A DNA stretch of 36,855 nucleotides from Gammaproteobacteria bacterium (GTDB taxonomy: Bacteria > Pseudomonadota > Gammaproteobacteria > Steroidobacterales > Foliamicaceae): positions 1 through 36,855 of the forward strand of contig JAPOWV010000049.1 of assembly GCA_026707445.1 (NCBI GenBank), in the 5' to 3' direction. Numbering within the stretch: the first letter of the stretch is position 1; every line of letters starts with the position of its first letter. The translations under genes were made by a program, and so were the position numbers. Of this stretch, positions 17,515 through 26,134 are shown in pieces. Below the pieces are notes generated by a model that searched no databases, had not been told where the DNA came from, and worked only from the letters and a program-made list of their open reading frames with translations.

Positions 17515-17622
17515 GCCTTCTCATTGCTCCCTTCTTCCGGGAGTGTGTGAGCCAGGGATGGCGGAACCAAGCTCCATGGATGGATTCATGCGTCTCCCGG
17601 AAGAAGGGAGCAATGAGAAGGC
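17515..17622. repeat. 108-bp element with 29-bp perfect inverted arms
   Basis: The left arm (17515-17543) and right arm (17594-17622) are exact reverse complements over 29 bases; each contains the segment CTCCCTTCTTCCGGGAG or its complement. The 50-base centre carries two small hairpins of similar sequence, GCCAGGGATGGC and CCATGGATGG. It fills the gap between the converging trpA and ubiB genes. It could end transcription from both sides, but there is no T-run and the size and nested hairpins fit a dispersed palindromic or miniature inverted-repeat element better. No second copy is in the window. Confidence 0.85.
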
Positions 17623-17637
17623 GGACCGGAGCGCCGG

Positions 17638-19230
17638 CTAGTCTCGCGGACGCGCGCTGAGCACAAGCACCAGGCCGGACGCACCGGCCAGCCAGGACAG
17701 GAACGGCGGCTGGGCCTGAAGACCCAGCAGCACGGCCCCCACGAGCAGCAGCGTGCAGCCGGTCAGCTGCCGCCACACCCTCAGCCTTCCTTCCGGTCGG
17801 CGTTCGCGGCGCCGGCTCGGCGCCCCTTCCGCCCTGTCCAGCAGGCGGTGCAGTGCGCGGGGCAGACGCTGAACGGCGAACCGCAACTCCGGCAGGTCAC
17901 GCCGAAGCTCCTTCATCACGCGACCGGGTTCGGCCCGGCGCGCCATCCACTTCTTCAGCAGCGGATAGCCAGTCTCCCACAGGTCCAGTTCGGGATAGAG
18001 CTCCCGGCCCAGGCCCTCGATGTTGAGCAGGGTCTTGTGCAGCAGCAGCATCTGGGGCTGCAGGTGCATGTCGAATTCCTGGGCGGTGGCGAAGATCCGG
18101 CCCAGGACCCTTCCAAAACTGCACTCGCTCAGCGGCCTGGCGAAGATCGGCTCCCCGATGACACGAAAGGCCGCCTCCAAGTCCTCGGCGCGCGCATCGG
18201 GCGCGACCCATCCCCAGTACAGGTGCAACCGGGCCAGGCGCGCGTAGTCCTGCTCGAAGAAGGCCAGCAGCGTCTGGCCCAGGTAGTGATGGTCGCGTTC
18301 GTCGAGTATTCCCACAATGCCGAAATCCACGGCCGCGTAGCGCGGATTCTTCGGATCGCTGATGTCCACGAAGACGTTTCCGGGATGCATGTCGGCATGG
18401 AAAAAGCTGTCCCGGAACACCTGGGTGAAAAAGATCTGCACGCCCCGGGCGGCCAGTTCAGGGATGTCCACGCCTGCGTCCCTGAGCGCCTGCACGTCCC
18501 GGATGGGGGCGCCGTGTATGCGCTCCATGACCAGCACGTCCGGGCGGCAGTAGTCCCAGTACACGGCCGGCACGTGGATGATGTCGGATCCGGCAAAGCT
18601 GCGCTTCAGGCGCGAGGCGTTGGCGCCCTCGCGGGTCAGGTCCAGTTCGTAGCCGAGCGTGCGCTCGTATTCCTCGACGACTTCGACCAGGCGCAGGCGA
18701 TAGGTGGACGGCCACCACGCGCTGGCCAGCCGCGCCACCCCGTAGAGCAGTTCCACGTCGCGCCCGATCCGCTCCCGGACGCCCGGGCGCAGCAGCTTGA
18801 CCACCACTTCCTGGCCGTCCGGCAGGCGAGCGGCATGAACCTGCGCGATCGAGGCCGCCGCCAGGGCCTCCGGCTCGAATTCGGCGAACACTTCTTCCAC
18901 CGGACGTCCGTAGAAGCCGCTCAGCAGCTCGCGCGCCTTTTCCGCCGGGAAGGGCGGCACGTCATCCTGCAGCCGCGCCAGCTCCTCCGCTATGTCGGGC
19001 GGGAGCAGGTCGGGCCGGGTGGAAATGTTCTGCCCGAACTTGACGAAGATCGGGCCCAGGTCCTGCAGCGCCTCGCGCAAGCGCCGGCCGCGCGATTCTC
19101 CCTTGAGCCTGCGCCGCGCCAGCAGCAGCCATGCGGGTACGCGCAGCGGCCGCGCGACGCCGGCATCCCGCAACAGGCCATAGCGCGCCAGCAGGCGCAC
19201 GATCCCAATGATTCGGAACAACAAGCGCAT
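17638..19230 (-). CDS. ubiB: Ubiquinone biosynthesis kinase-like protein UbiB
   Basis: A 530-residue membrane-anchored atypical kinase/ATPase needed for ubiquinone synthesis. Family marks are the KxGQ motif in IFVKFGQNISTRPDLLP (K64-Q67), the alanine-rich loop AAASIAQVHAA (~125-135), the lysine of VVVKLLRPG (K145), and HADMHPGNVFVD with a following DFG (VDFGIVG). The C-terminus has two hydrophobic helices (LTGCTLLLVGAVLLGL and FLSWLAGASGLVLVLSA). ATG 19230 gives the family start MRLLFRIIGIVRLLARYG. It lies 29 bases after ubiJ, the standard ubiE-ubiJ-ubiB order of gammaproteobacteria. Confidence 0.95.
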   Translation of the reverse strand: MRLLFRIIGIVRLLARYGLLRDAGVARPLRVPAWLLLARRRLKGESRGRRLREALQDLGPIFVKFGQNISTRPDLLPPDIAEELARLQDDVPPFPAEKARELLSGFYGRPVEEVFAEFEPEALAAASIAQVHAARLPDGQEVVVKLLRPGVRERIGRDVELLYGVARLASAWWPSTYRLRLVEVVEEYERTLGYELDLTREGANASRLKRSFAGSDIIHVPAVYWDYCRPDVLVMERIHGAPIRDVQALRDAGVDIPELAARGVQIFFTQVFRDSFFHADMHPGNVFVDISDPKNPRYAAVDFGIVGILDERDHHYLGQTLLAFFEQDYARLARLHLYWGWVAPDARAEDLEAAFRVIGEPIFARPLSECSFGRVLGRIFATAQEFDMHLQPQMLLLHKTLLNIEGLGRELYPELDLWETGYPLLKKWMARRAEPGRVMKELRRDLPELRFAVQRLPRALHRLLDRAEGAPSRRRERRPEGRLRVWRQLTGCTLLLVGAVLLGLQAQPPFLSWLAGASGLVLVLSARPRD

Positions 19231-19259
19231 GCCTGAACCGGATGCCGCGGCCCCGTCGA

Positions 19260-19859
19260 CTATCGGGCCCGGCCCTGGCCCACGGCCTCGATTCGGGCAC
19301 CGATGCGCGCGACGCTGTCGCGCAACCTTTCCACTTCGCCCGAGAAGGCGTCGAACTCCACCCGCGTCGGCGAGAAGCGCGCCTCTTCCTGGATGAAATC
19401 GCGCAGGTTGCGCCGCAATGAGCCGGCCGCTTCCCCGGCCCACCCGGCGGCGGCCCTGGCGGCGTCCCCCGCCTCATGGGCAAGGGCGTCGCCCGTGAAG
19501 CGGGCCAGTTCCTCTTCCGGGCTGGGCCGGCAATGCTTGAGGAGCCGGGCGAACCCTTCGGCCACGGCGGGGTCGCCCCGCAAGTCGAGTCCCGGGCCCG
19601 TGTGATCGCCGCCGAGCAGTTCCAGCAACCTCCGCCAGCCGCCCGACAGCGTGACTCCGGAGGGCTTTTCGCCGGGTTCGGTGAAGCGCAGGCGGCCGTC
19701 TTCCATGCTGATGCGCAGCATCGGCTGTGACGCCGAGACGCCCATGTCCATGCACAGTCCCTCCAGTTCGGCCGCCGCGCGGCGCGCGGTCAGCGAAGCG
19801 TGAAGATTGCGGTTCAGTACGCCTTCCAGCGAGGTGGCCAGTTTCGCGAACAAGCGCAT
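19260..19859 (-). CDS. ubiJ: Ubiquinone biosynthesis accessory factor UbiJ (SCP2 domain)
   Basis: A 199-residue protein of the UbiJ family, a lipid-binding accessory of the ubiquinone assembly complex. The N-terminal SCP2-like part (about 1-115) includes LEGLCMDMGVSASQPMLRI and LLGGDHTGPGLDLRGDPAVA. The C-terminal part is a long helical, probably coiled segment rich in Arg, Glu and Ala. ATG 19859 gives MRLFAKLATSLEGVLN, the usual start; upstream in-frame sequence overlaps ubiE and shows no homology. It begins 5 bases after the ubiE stop. The identity rests on sequence character plus position between ubiE and ubiB. Confidence 0.9.
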   Translation of the reverse strand: MRLFAKLATSLEGVLNRNLHASLTARRAAAELEGLCMDMGVSASQPMLRISMEDGRLRFTEPGEKPSGVTLSGGWRRLLELLGGDHTGPGLDLRGDPAVAEGFARLLKHCRPSPEEELARFTGDALAHEAGDAARAAAGWAGEAAGSLRRNLRDFIQEEARFSPTRVEFDAFSGEVERLRDSVARIGARIEAVGQGRAR

Positions 19860-19864
19860 GCCTC

Positions 19865-20665
19865 CTAGTGGCGAAAGCCGATATGCAGCGCGACAATGCC
19901 GCCCGACAGATTGTGCCAGCGCACGCTCTCGAACCCCGCCTCGCGCATCATTTGGGCAAGCGTATCCTGGTCGGGGTGTACCCGTATCGATTCCACCAGG
20001 TAACGATAACTTTCGGCGTCGCCCGCCACCACGCGCCCGAGGGCGGGAATGACGGCGAACGAATACCAGTCGTAGGCGGGCCGAATGAACTTGAGCGCCG
20101 GGCGCGAGAACTCCAGCACCAGCAGGCGGCCGCCGGGCTTGACGACCCGCGCCATGCTCTTCAGCGCGGCCGGCTTTCCGGTGACGTTGCGCAGCCCGAA
20201 CCCTATGGTCACGCAGTCGAACAGACCGGCGCCAAAGGGCAGGGAGGTCGCATCGGCACGCATCGCCCTGGTGTTGCCCCAGGCGCCGGCGTCCAGCAGC
20301 CGGCTGCGCCCGATCCGAAGCATCGCGGGATTGACGTCGCTGAGCAGAACACGCCCCTGCGGTCCAACCTGGCGGCTCATGCCGATGGCCAGATCGCCGG
20401 TGCCGCCGGCGACATCCAGCGCACTGCCCCCGGGCCGCAGCCCGGTGCGGGCCAGGGCGAACCTCTTCCACAAGCGGTGCGCGCCAAGCGACATCAGATC
20501 GTTCATCAGGTCGTAACGGTCCGCCACGGAGTCGAACACGCCACGCACGCGCTGTGTTTTCTCGTCCGGGCTTACCCGGCTGAAACCGAACCGCTCCGGG
20601 CGCGAAGGCTTCCCCGCCTTCGCCGAGGGCGGGACGCCCTCGCTCCCCGGGTTACCTGCTTGCAT
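19865..20665 (-). CDS. ubiE: Ubiquinone/menaquinone C-methyltransferase UbiE, with an added N-terminal segment
   Basis: A 266-residue SAM-dependent methyltransferase of ubiquinone synthesis. The SAM motif is LDVAGGTGDLAIG (83-95). VFDSVADRYDLMNDLMSLG (about 43-61), FDCVTIGFGLRNVT, GGRLLVLEFSRP and DAESYRYLVESIRVHPDQ are UbiE signatures. It is ~15 residues longer than the E. coli protein, and residues 6-24 (start PGSEGVPPSAKAGKP) are encoded by two tandem GC-rich hairpins at 20602-20642 that look like a REP-type repeat. ATG 20665 lies 5' of this insert and overlaps the upstream DUF971 gene by 14 bases. The insert is not part of the normal fold. Confidence 0.95.
   Translation of the reverse strand: MQAGNPGSEGVPPSAKAGKPSRPERFGFSRVSPDEKTQRVRGVFDSVADRYDLMNDLMSLGAHRLWKRFALARTGLRPGGSALDVAGGTGDLAIGMSRQVGPQGRVLLSDVNPAMLRIGRSRLLDAGAWGNTRAMRADATSLPFGAGLFDCVTIGFGLRNVTGKPAALKSMARVVKPGGRLLVLEFSRPALKFIRPAYDWYSFAVIPALGRVVAGDAESYRYLVESIRVHPDQDTLAQMMREAGFESVRWHNLSGGIVALHIGFRH
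20602..20642. repeat. REP-like double hairpin inside the 5' end of ubiE
   Basis: Two adjacent hairpins: arms GCGAAGGC and GCCTTCGC (20602-20609 and 20616-20623, loop 6), then CGAGGGC and GCCCTCG (20624-20630 and 20636-20642, loop 5). The 15-mer GGGCGGGACGCCCTC at 20627-20641 recurs exactly at 30358-30372 and with one mismatch at 29925-29939, so it belongs to a dispersed repeat family. It is read in frame as part of UbiE. Confidence 0.75.
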
Positions 20666-21011
20666 CAGACTTCGCCGCTGCCACTTCCTTGAGGTAGCCC
20701 GCCCAGTACTCATCGCGGAATTCGCCGAGTTCCCGCAGGTATTTCCAGGAATAGATGCCGGAATCGTGGCCGTCGTCGAACACCAGGCGAACCGCATACT
20801 GGCCCACGGGTTCAACCGCCGTTACCCGGACTTCGGACTTGCCGAGTGGCAATTCTCCGCCTCCGCGCCCGTGTCCCCGCACCTCCGCCGACGGAGACTT
20901 CACGCGCAGGTATTCGGCGTTGAGATCGAACGCGGCTCCGTCGGCGAAACTCACGCGCAGAATCCGGCGCTTGCCGCGCAAGCGCAATTCAAGCGGCGCC
21001 TCCCCCTGCAC
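20652..21011 (-). CDS. DUF971 family protein (GBBH-like N-terminal domain)
   Basis: A 119-residue small cytoplasmic protein resembling DUF971, the N-terminal domain of gamma-butyrobetaine hydroxylases found alone in many proteobacteria. Typical are RILRVSFADGAAFDLNAEYLR near the start and the C-terminal VRLVFDDGHDSGIYSWKYLREL. It starts with GTG 21011, two bases after the hslU stop, and overlaps ubiE. The same hslU-DUF971-ubiE order is common in gammaproteobacteria. A role in iron-sulfur handling has been suggested for the family, but nothing here shows it. Confidence 0.88.
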   Translation of the reverse strand: MQGEAPLELRLRGKRRILRVSFADGAAFDLNAEYLRVKSPSAEVRGHGRGGGELPLGKSEVRVTAVEPVGQYAVRLVFDDGHDSGIYSWKYLRELGEFRDEYWAGYLKEVAAAKSDASR

Positions 21012-21013
21012 CT

Positions 21014-22339
21014 TCAGAGGATGTAGCGGCGGAAGTCCTCGTCCTCCGCCAGCTTTCCGAGGTGCTCGTCGACGTATGCGGCGTCCACCTTCAGCGTCTG
21101 CCCGCCACGGTCGGCCGCGTCGAAGGAAATCGATTCCAGCAGCCGCTCCAGGACGGTCTGCAGACGGCGCGCCCCGATGTTCTCCGTGCTGTCGTTTACC
21201 GAGCAGGCGATCTCGGCGATACGGTGCACGGCCTCCGCCTCGAAGCTTAAGGTTACCTGTTCGGTGCCGAGCAGCGCCGTGTATTGCTCGGTAAGCGATG
21301 CATCCGGCTCGGTGAGGATCCGCTCGAACTCCTCGATCCCGAGCGCGCCCAGTTCCACCCGTATCGGAAACCGGCCCTGCAGTTCCGGGATCAGGTCCGA
21401 AGGCTTGACCGCCTGGAATGCGCCGGACGCGATGAACAGGATGTGGTCGGTGCGCACCACGCCGTACTTGGTGGTGACGGCGCAGCCTTCCACCAGCGGC
21501 AAAAGGTCCCGCTGCACGCCCTCGCGCGACACGTCCGCGCCCAGGGCCTCCGCCCGGCGGCAGACCTTGTCCATTTCATCGATGAACACGATGCCGTTCT
21601 GCTCCACCGCTTCCAGCGCCTGCGACTTCAGTTCCTCCTGGTCCACCATCGAGGCCGCGGCTTCCTCGGTAAGCAGCCGCATCGCGTCCTTGACCTTCAG
21701 CTTGCGGGTCCGGGTGCGCTGGTTGCCCAGCGACTGGAACATGTTCTGCAACTGGCTGGTCATCTCCTCCATGCCGGGCGGCGCCATGATTTCCACACCC
21801 ACCGGAGCGAGCTGCAGTTCCATTTCCACCTCCTCGCCGTCGAGGTCGCCGCGCCTCAGCGCCGCCTTCAGTTCCCGTTCGTCGCCGCTGATCGGCAGCC
21901 TGGAGGCCGGACCCGCGCTCGCCGCGAGCCGCATCAGGGCGTCGAGGACCCGCCGCTCGGCGCTTTCGCGGGCGCGGTGGCGGACCCGGTCCATTTCCGT
22001 CTCGCGCACCATCTTCACGGCCGTATCGGTCAGGTCGCGCACGATGCTGTCCACTTCGCGCCCCACGTAACCCACCTCGGTGAACTTGGTGGCCTCGACC
22101 TTGATGAAGGGCGCGCGCGCAAGGTGTGACAGGCGGCGGGCGATCTCGGTCTTGCCGACGCCGGTGGGGCCCATCATCAGGATGTTCTTCGGCGTGATCT
22201 CCCGGCGCAGCTCGTCGTCGAGCTGCATCCGCCGCCACCGGTTCCTGAGCGCGATCGCCACGGCCCGCTTGGCCTCGTGCTGGCCGATCACGTGCTTGTC
22301 GAGTTCCTCGACAATCTCCCTGGGGGTCATCTGGGTCAT
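21014..22339 (-). CDS. hslU: ATP-dependent protease ATPase subunit HslU
   Basis: A 441-residue AAA+ unfoldase that feeds substrates to the HslV peptidase. The N-terminal [17 protein letters not shown] is followed by Walker [10 protein letters not shown] (57-65) and the pore motif region [11 protein letters not shown]. An intermediate domain follows, then Walker [10 protein letters not shown] and the sensor region [13 protein letters not shown]. The C-terminal tail [10 protein letters not shown] matches the HslU tails that insert into HslV to activate it. ATG 22339 is used; ATG at the fourth codon (MTPRE) is the alternative. The start overlaps hslV by 4 bases. Confidence 0.97.
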   Translation of the reverse strand: MTQMTPREIVEELDKHVIGQHEAKRAVAIALRNRWRRMQLDDELRREITPKNILMMGPTGVGKTEIARRLSHLARAPFIKVEATKFTEVGYVGREVDSIVRDLTDTAVKMVRETEMDRVRHRARESAERRVLDALMRLAASAGPASRLPISGDERELKAALRRGDLDGEEVEMELQLAPVGVEIMAPPGMEEMTSQLQNMFQSLGNQRTRTRKLKVKDAMRLLTEEAAASMVDQEELKSQALEAVEQNGIVFIDEMDKVCRRAEALGADVSREGVQRDLLPLVEGCAVTTKYGVVRTDHILFIASGAFQAVKPSDLIPELQGRFPIRVELGALGIEEFERILTEPDASLTEQYTALLGTEQVTLSFEAEAVHRIAEIACSVNDSTENIGARRLQTVLERLLESISFDAADRGGQTLKVDAAYVDEHLGKLAEDEDFRRYIL

Positions 22340-22914
22340 GCTTCGCTCTTGAGCGTGTCGACGACGATTTCCGAATTGGTGTAGACGCAGATGTCCGCCG
22401 CGATCTCCAGCGAGCGGCGAACCACTTCCTCGGCGCCCAGTTCGGTTTCCGCCAGCAGCGCGCGCGCCGCGGCGCGCGCATATCCGCCGCCGGAACCGAG
22501 CGCCAGCAGCCCGTCCTCGGGCTCCACCACGTCGCCCGAACCCGACACCAGCAGCGTTTTCTGACGATCGGCGACGCACAGCATGGCTTCAAGCCGGCGT
22601 AGCCGGCGGTCGGTACGCCAGTCCTTGGCCAGTTCGACGGCGGCCCGGGTGAGGTTTCCGTATTGCGTGAGCTTGCCTTCGAACAACTCGAACAGGGTGA
22701 AGGCATCGGCCGTGCCGCCGGCGAATCCCGCCAGCACCGAGTCGTCCGCCAGCCGGCGAATCTTGCGGGCATTGCCCTTCAGGACGGTATCGCCAAGGCT
22801 TACCTGTCCGTCTCCGCCCATGGCGACCGTTTCGTTCCTGCGAACGCAGAGTATGGTCGTGGAGCGGACCCTTTTGCCTGCGGCAGGGATTTTCGTATGG
22901 TCCGGAGAGTTCAT
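22336..22914 (-). CDS. hslV: ATP-dependent protease peptidase subunit HslV with an N-terminal propeptide
   Basis: A 192-residue proteasome-like peptidase, partner of HslU. The active threonine is the first T of [11 protein letters not shown], aligned with the mature N-terminus TTIVSVRR of E. coli. Here it is residue 19, so an 18-residue leader must be removed; no other start codon lies closer. [30 protein letters not shown] and [13 protein letters not shown] are intact, as is the C-terminal [13 protein letters not shown]. The gene overlaps xerC by 4 bases upstream and hslU by 4 bases downstream. Confidence 0.96.
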   Translation of the reverse strand: MNSPDHTKIPAAGKRVRSTTILCVRRNETVAMGGDGQVSLGDTVLKGNARKIRRLADDSVLAGFAGGTADAFTLFELFEGKLTQYGNLTRAAVELAKDWRTDRRLRRLEAMLCVADRQKTLLVSGSGDVVEPEDGLLALGSGGGYARAAARALLAETELGAEEVVRRSLEIAADICVYTNSEIVVDTLKSEA

Positions 22915-23825
22915 GACTTCGTCGGCGCCTTGCGCCGGGCTCGGGGGTGGGCGCGATCGTACACCCTCGCCAGGTGCTGAAAGTCCAGGTGGGTGTAAAC
23001 CTGCGTCGTGGATATGTCGGCATGGCCCAACAGTTCCTGCACCGCGCGCAGATCGCCGGACGATTCCAGCAGGTGCGTGGCGAAACTGTGGCGAAGCATG
23101 TGCGGGTAAACATGCCCGGGCAGGCCCGCGCGCCGGGCCCAGTAATCGAGGCGCGCCTGGACGCTGCTGGCGCCGATTCGCCGGCCCCGGACGCCCACGA
23201 ACAGCGCGTTCTCCCCGGCCGCCGCCAGCTCGCCCCGGCGGCGCATCCAGGCCTTTAACGCACCGATCGCCTTGCGGCCCACCGGCAGGATGCGGGTCTT
23301 GCGGCCCTTGCCCGTGACCCGGATCAGGCCCTCGCGCATGTCGACGCCCCCCAGGTCGAGGCCGGCCAACTCGGCCAGCCGCAATCCGGAGGAGTACATC
23401 AGTTCCAGCATTGCGCGATCGCGGCAGGCAACCGTATCGCCATCCGGGATGTCCAGAAGCCGCGTCACCTGGTCGAGGTCCAGGGTTTGCGGAAGGCTGC
23501 GCGGCGGCCGCGGGGCCTTGACCCCGCGCGCCGGATTATGGCTTATCGCACCCTCGCTCTCCAGGTAGTTGAAGAAGCTGCGGGCGCCGGCCAGGCGGCG
23601 CTGAACGGTGCGCGGCGCCAGGCCGCGGCGATGGGCGCCCGCGGCGAAACGGCGCAGATCGCCGGTGGACAACCCGGACCAGTCGGCGAGATTGCGCTCG
23701 GCGCAATACTCGCCAAGCGCCGCGAGGTCGCGGCGATAGGCGCTGACGGTGTGTTCCGACAGTCGCCGCTCGAATCGGATGTGGTGCAGGAACGCGTCAA
23801 CCTGCCGTTGCGCCACAGCCCGCAT
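22911..23825 (-). CDS. xerC: Tyrosine recombinase XerC
   Basis: A 304-residue site-specific recombinase that, with XerD, resolves chromosome dimers at dif. The catalytic set is complete: R149 ([12 protein letters not shown]), K173 (TGKGRKTRI), H242 and R245 ([13 protein letters not shown]), H268 ([10 protein letters not shown]) and Y277 (QVYTHLD). The N-terminal SAM-like DNA-binding part includes [13 protein letters not shown]. It shares one base with the DUF484 stop and overlaps hslV. The dapF-DUF484-xerC neighbourhood identifies it as the chromosomal XerC rather than a mobile integrase. Confidence 0.96.
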   Translation of the reverse strand: MRAVAQRQVDAFLHHIRFERRLSEHTVSAYRRDLAALGEYCAERNLADWSGLSTGDLRRFAAGAHRRGLAPRTVQRRLAGARSFFNYLESEGAISHNPARGVKAPRPPRSLPQTLDLDQVTRLLDIPDGDTVACRDRAMLELMYSSGLRLAELAGLDLGGVDMREGLIRVTGKGRKTRILPVGRKAIGALKAWMRRRGELAAAGENALFVGVRGRRIGASSVQARLDYWARRAGLPGHVYPHMLRHSFATHLLESSGDLRAVQELLGHADISTTQVYTHLDFQHLARVYDRAHPRARRKAPTKS

Positions 23826-24529
23826 CAGGAGCTTTCCGGCGATACCGCCGCCGCCACGATGGCGCTGACGCGGCCCAGGAACTCGGTGCTCTTGGCGCGG
23901 TGATAGTGATCGGGATCGCGGCTGCCCAGGGCCAGCAGGCCCAGCTTGCCGCGATGCCCCAAGGGGGCGAGCGCCACCGACGCCACTTCGACGGCGTCCG
24001 GGCCGAACAGGAACTCGCGCTGCTCGGAACTGCAGCGGCCGCAGCGCGGCGTGTTGGCCTTCAGAACCGCGCTCAGGCCCTCGGCCATCAGGTCTTCGCG
24101 CGGCGTCGCCGACAGGCCCGGCACATCGGCATAGTCGTCGCGCGCCGCGTCGAACAGCAACAGGCGAACGAAATCCAGCGAAAAAATATCCCGCAGATTC
24201 GCGGGCAGCGTGCGCAATCTTTCGCCCGGGTCGCGGCAGGCAAGCAGCTTCGTCACCAGCCGGTTCAGATTGCCGGCGAGTTCATCGCTGGCGCGGCCGT
24301 TGGCCACGTACTCGTCGAGCGTGCGGCGCATTTCCTCGTTGCGACGCCGCAGCAGCTCGATCTGCCGCTCGACCAGCGACACCGCTCCTGCGCCGCCGTC
24401 GTGCGGCACGCTCAACTCCAGCAGCAGGTCGGCATGACGCTCGAAAAAGTCGGGATTGTCCCTGAGATAAGCGGCCACGCTTTTCGGACTCAGGCCGGCA
24501 CGGCGGGTTGCCTTGCGGGGCGGGCTCAT
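23825..24529 (-). CDS. DUF484 family protein
   Basis: A 234-residue protein of the DUF484 family (YigA in E. coli), usually between dapF and xerC. The N-terminal helix region has SVAAYLRDNPDFFERHADLL followed by VSLVERQIELLRRRNEEMRR, a short coiled coil. The C-terminal two thirds look GAF-like (VRLLLFDAARDD and LGLLALGSRDPDHYH). ATG 24529 overlaps the dapF stop as ATGA, which fixes the start. The biochemical role is not known; co-transcription with xerC is the only functional clue. Confidence 0.92.
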   Translation of the reverse strand: MSPPRKATRRAGLSPKSVAAYLRDNPDFFERHADLLLELSVPHDGGAGAVSLVERQIELLRRRNEEMRRTLDEYVANGRASDELAGNLNRLVTKLLACRDPGERLRTLPANLRDIFSLDFVRLLLFDAARDDYADVPGLSATPREDLMAEGLSAVLKANTPRCGRCSSEQREFLFGPDAVEVASVALAPLGHRGKLGLLALGSRDPDHYHRAKSTEFLGRVSAIVAAAVSPESS

Positions 24530-25350
24530 AACTCCACCCGGCCCTCGTAGACGCAATCGATCCGCCCGGTAAGCCAGACCGGTTCGCCGCCACCGGCCCA
24601 ATCGACCCGCAAATCGCCGCCGGGCATTTCCACGTTGACGGGAGAACGCACCCGGCCCTGACGAATGCCCGCAACCGCCGCCGCACAGGCGCCCGTGCCG
24701 CAGGCGGGAGTCTCGCCCACGCCGCGCTCGTAGACGCGCAGCTTCAGTTCCTGCTCGCCAAGCGTCTCGACAAAGCCCACATTGCAGCCGCGCGGAAATC
24801 GCTCATGCACGGAAAGGCTGGCCCCCAGTCCCGCAACCGGAGCGGCGGCGGCATCGGCGACGGCAATGACCGCGTGCGGGTTGCCCAGGGAAAGCACCTC
24901 GACCTGCCAGTTCTCTCCATCGACCGCGATCCCGTATGACGATTCCTGCTCGCCGGCGACAAAAGGCACCCGCTCCGGGTTCCATTCGGGACGGCCAAGC
25001 GAGCAACTGACCGAATCATCACCCACGAACCTTGCGCGCACCTCCCCGCCACGGCACCTCAGGGAGACTTCTCCGCCGGCCGGCCGACGATCGGCCACCA
25101 GGGCCGCGATGCACAAGGCTCCGTTGCCGCACTGGCCGGCCTCCCCGCCGTCGGCATTGAATACCCGGTACCCGACCGCGTCGACGCCGTTTCCTGGCTC
25201 GTCCACCCACAGAAGCTGATCGAAACCCACGCCCCGGCGGCGGTCCGCCAGCGCGCGGATCCGTTGCCGGGACGGCGCCGGCAGCGAACGGCCGATCACG
25301 ACCATGAAGTCGTTGCCGGCGGCTTGCATCTTGGTAAAGGCCTGGAGCAT
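24526..25350 (-). CDS. dapF: Diaminopimelate epimerase
   Basis: A 274-residue cofactor-free racemase converting LL- to meso-diaminopimelate for lysine and peptidoglycan. The two catalytic cysteines are C74 (NADGGEAGQCGNGA) and C217 (GETPACGTGACAA). KMQAAGNDF at the N-terminus and SLGNPHAVI and PRGCNVGF later are family motifs. The usual GNGARC reads GNGALC here; the arginine is not catalytic, so activity is probably kept. It is the first gene of the long minus-strand cluster ending at ubiB. A TATAAT box lies 28 bases upstream. Confidence 0.96.
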   Translation of the reverse strand: MLQAFTKMQAAGNDFMVVIGRSLPAPSRQRIRALADRRRGVGFDQLLWVDEPGNGVDAVGYRVFNADGGEAGQCGNGALCIAALVADRRPAGGEVSLRCRGGEVRARFVGDDSVSCSLGRPEWNPERVPFVAGEQESSYGIAVDGENWQVEVLSLGNPHAVIAVADAAAAPVAGLGASLSVHERFPRGCNVGFVETLGEQELKLRVYERGVGETPACGTGACAAAVAGIRQGRVRSPVNVEMPGGDLRVDWAGGGEPVWLTGRIDCVYEGRVEL

Positions 25351-25377
25351 TGGGGAAAGTCGGCGGGCTTTCCGAAA

Positions 25378-25383
25378 ATTATA
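25378..25383 (-). promoter_or_regulatory. -10 box of the dapF cluster promoter
   Basis: A perfect TATAAT on the minus strand ends 27 bases before the dapF ATG at 25350, giving a leader of about 20 bases. The matching -35 position reads GCGGCT, which is poor. This probably drives the dapF-DUF484-xerC-hslVU-ubi cluster. Confidence 0.45.
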
Positions 25384-25497
25384 GTCCTGCGGCGACTTTC
25401 AGCCGCCGCCGGCGCCCGGCGGACAATTGACCGAAAATAGGCACGGCCCGGCGGTTCAAGCCGGCGCCTATCGACCCGACAATCAGGAGAACAACGA

Positions 25498-25959
25498 ATG
25501 ACCTACAACAGCAGGACACTCCCGCTCGCCGGCCTGGTATTTGCCCTGCCGGTAGCGGCGGCCACTGAAATCGAGCGCTTCAACCCGGAAGGGCTTTCCC
25601 AACCCGACGGCTACTCGCAGGTGGTCATCGCCAAGAACCCGGGGCGCTTCATCTACCTGGGCGGCAAGGCCGGAATCTACCCCGACGACAGCTTCCCCGA
25701 GAGCCTGGCCGAGCAGTCGCGCCTGACCTGGGCCAATATCGACCGCGCGCTGAAGGCGGCAGGCGCCACGCGCGAGGACGTGGTCGAAATCCAGATCTAC
25801 ATCGTGGACCTGGAGAACGTGGACCCCAACCCCGTTTACCAGGACGTGCGCGACTTCTTCCCCGCCGGACACAAACCGGCATCAATGGTCATCGGCGTAT
25901 CCGCGCTCGCCTATCCCGGCCTGCTGGTGGAAATCAACGTACGCGCGGTCACCGATTAG
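25498..25959 (+). CDS. Exported RidA/YjgF-family protein
   Basis: A 153-residue Rid-family protein with an apparent signal peptide (MTYNSRTLPLAGLVFALPVA, cleavage near AAA-TE), so it is probably periplasmic. The fold is recognisable from FIYLGGKAGIYPD, LTWANIDRALKAAGATREDV, FFPAGHKPASMVIGV and YPGLLVEINVRAV. Classical RidA hydrolyses reactive enamines/imines with an arginine that follows the PA pair (R105 in E. coli); here the PAR motif reads PAS, so it belongs to a Rid subgroup without that activity or with another one. AGGAG (25485-25489) lies 8 bases before the ATG. The last 108 bases recur, with 7 silent changes, at 27188-27295. Confidence 0.88.
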   Translation: MTYNSRTLPLAGLVFALPVAAATEIERFNPEGLSQPDGYSQVVIAKNPGRFIYLGGKAGIYPDDSFPESLAEQSRLTWANIDRALKAAGATREDVVEIQIYIVDLENVDPNPVYQDVRDFFPAGHKPASMVIGVSALAYPGLLVEINVRAVTD

Positions 25960-26134
25960 AACGAAGCCCAAGCGCTTGTCAACTGGAAAGAAGTTTGAGC
26001 ACCTGGCCTGGGCATGCAAAAAATGGAACACAAAACGAGTCCGTTTTAGCTGTTGCCTTGGACCCGTTAATTCGATATTTTTTGGCGAACTCCCAAGTCT
26101 TACTTTGACCCAACAGGGGTTTATGGACGCTGTA

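Noticed and set aside
24526..25350. DapF as an inactive variant because GNGARC reads GNGALC
   Set aside because: Both catalytic cysteines and their surroundings are intact and the arginine is not a catalytic residue.
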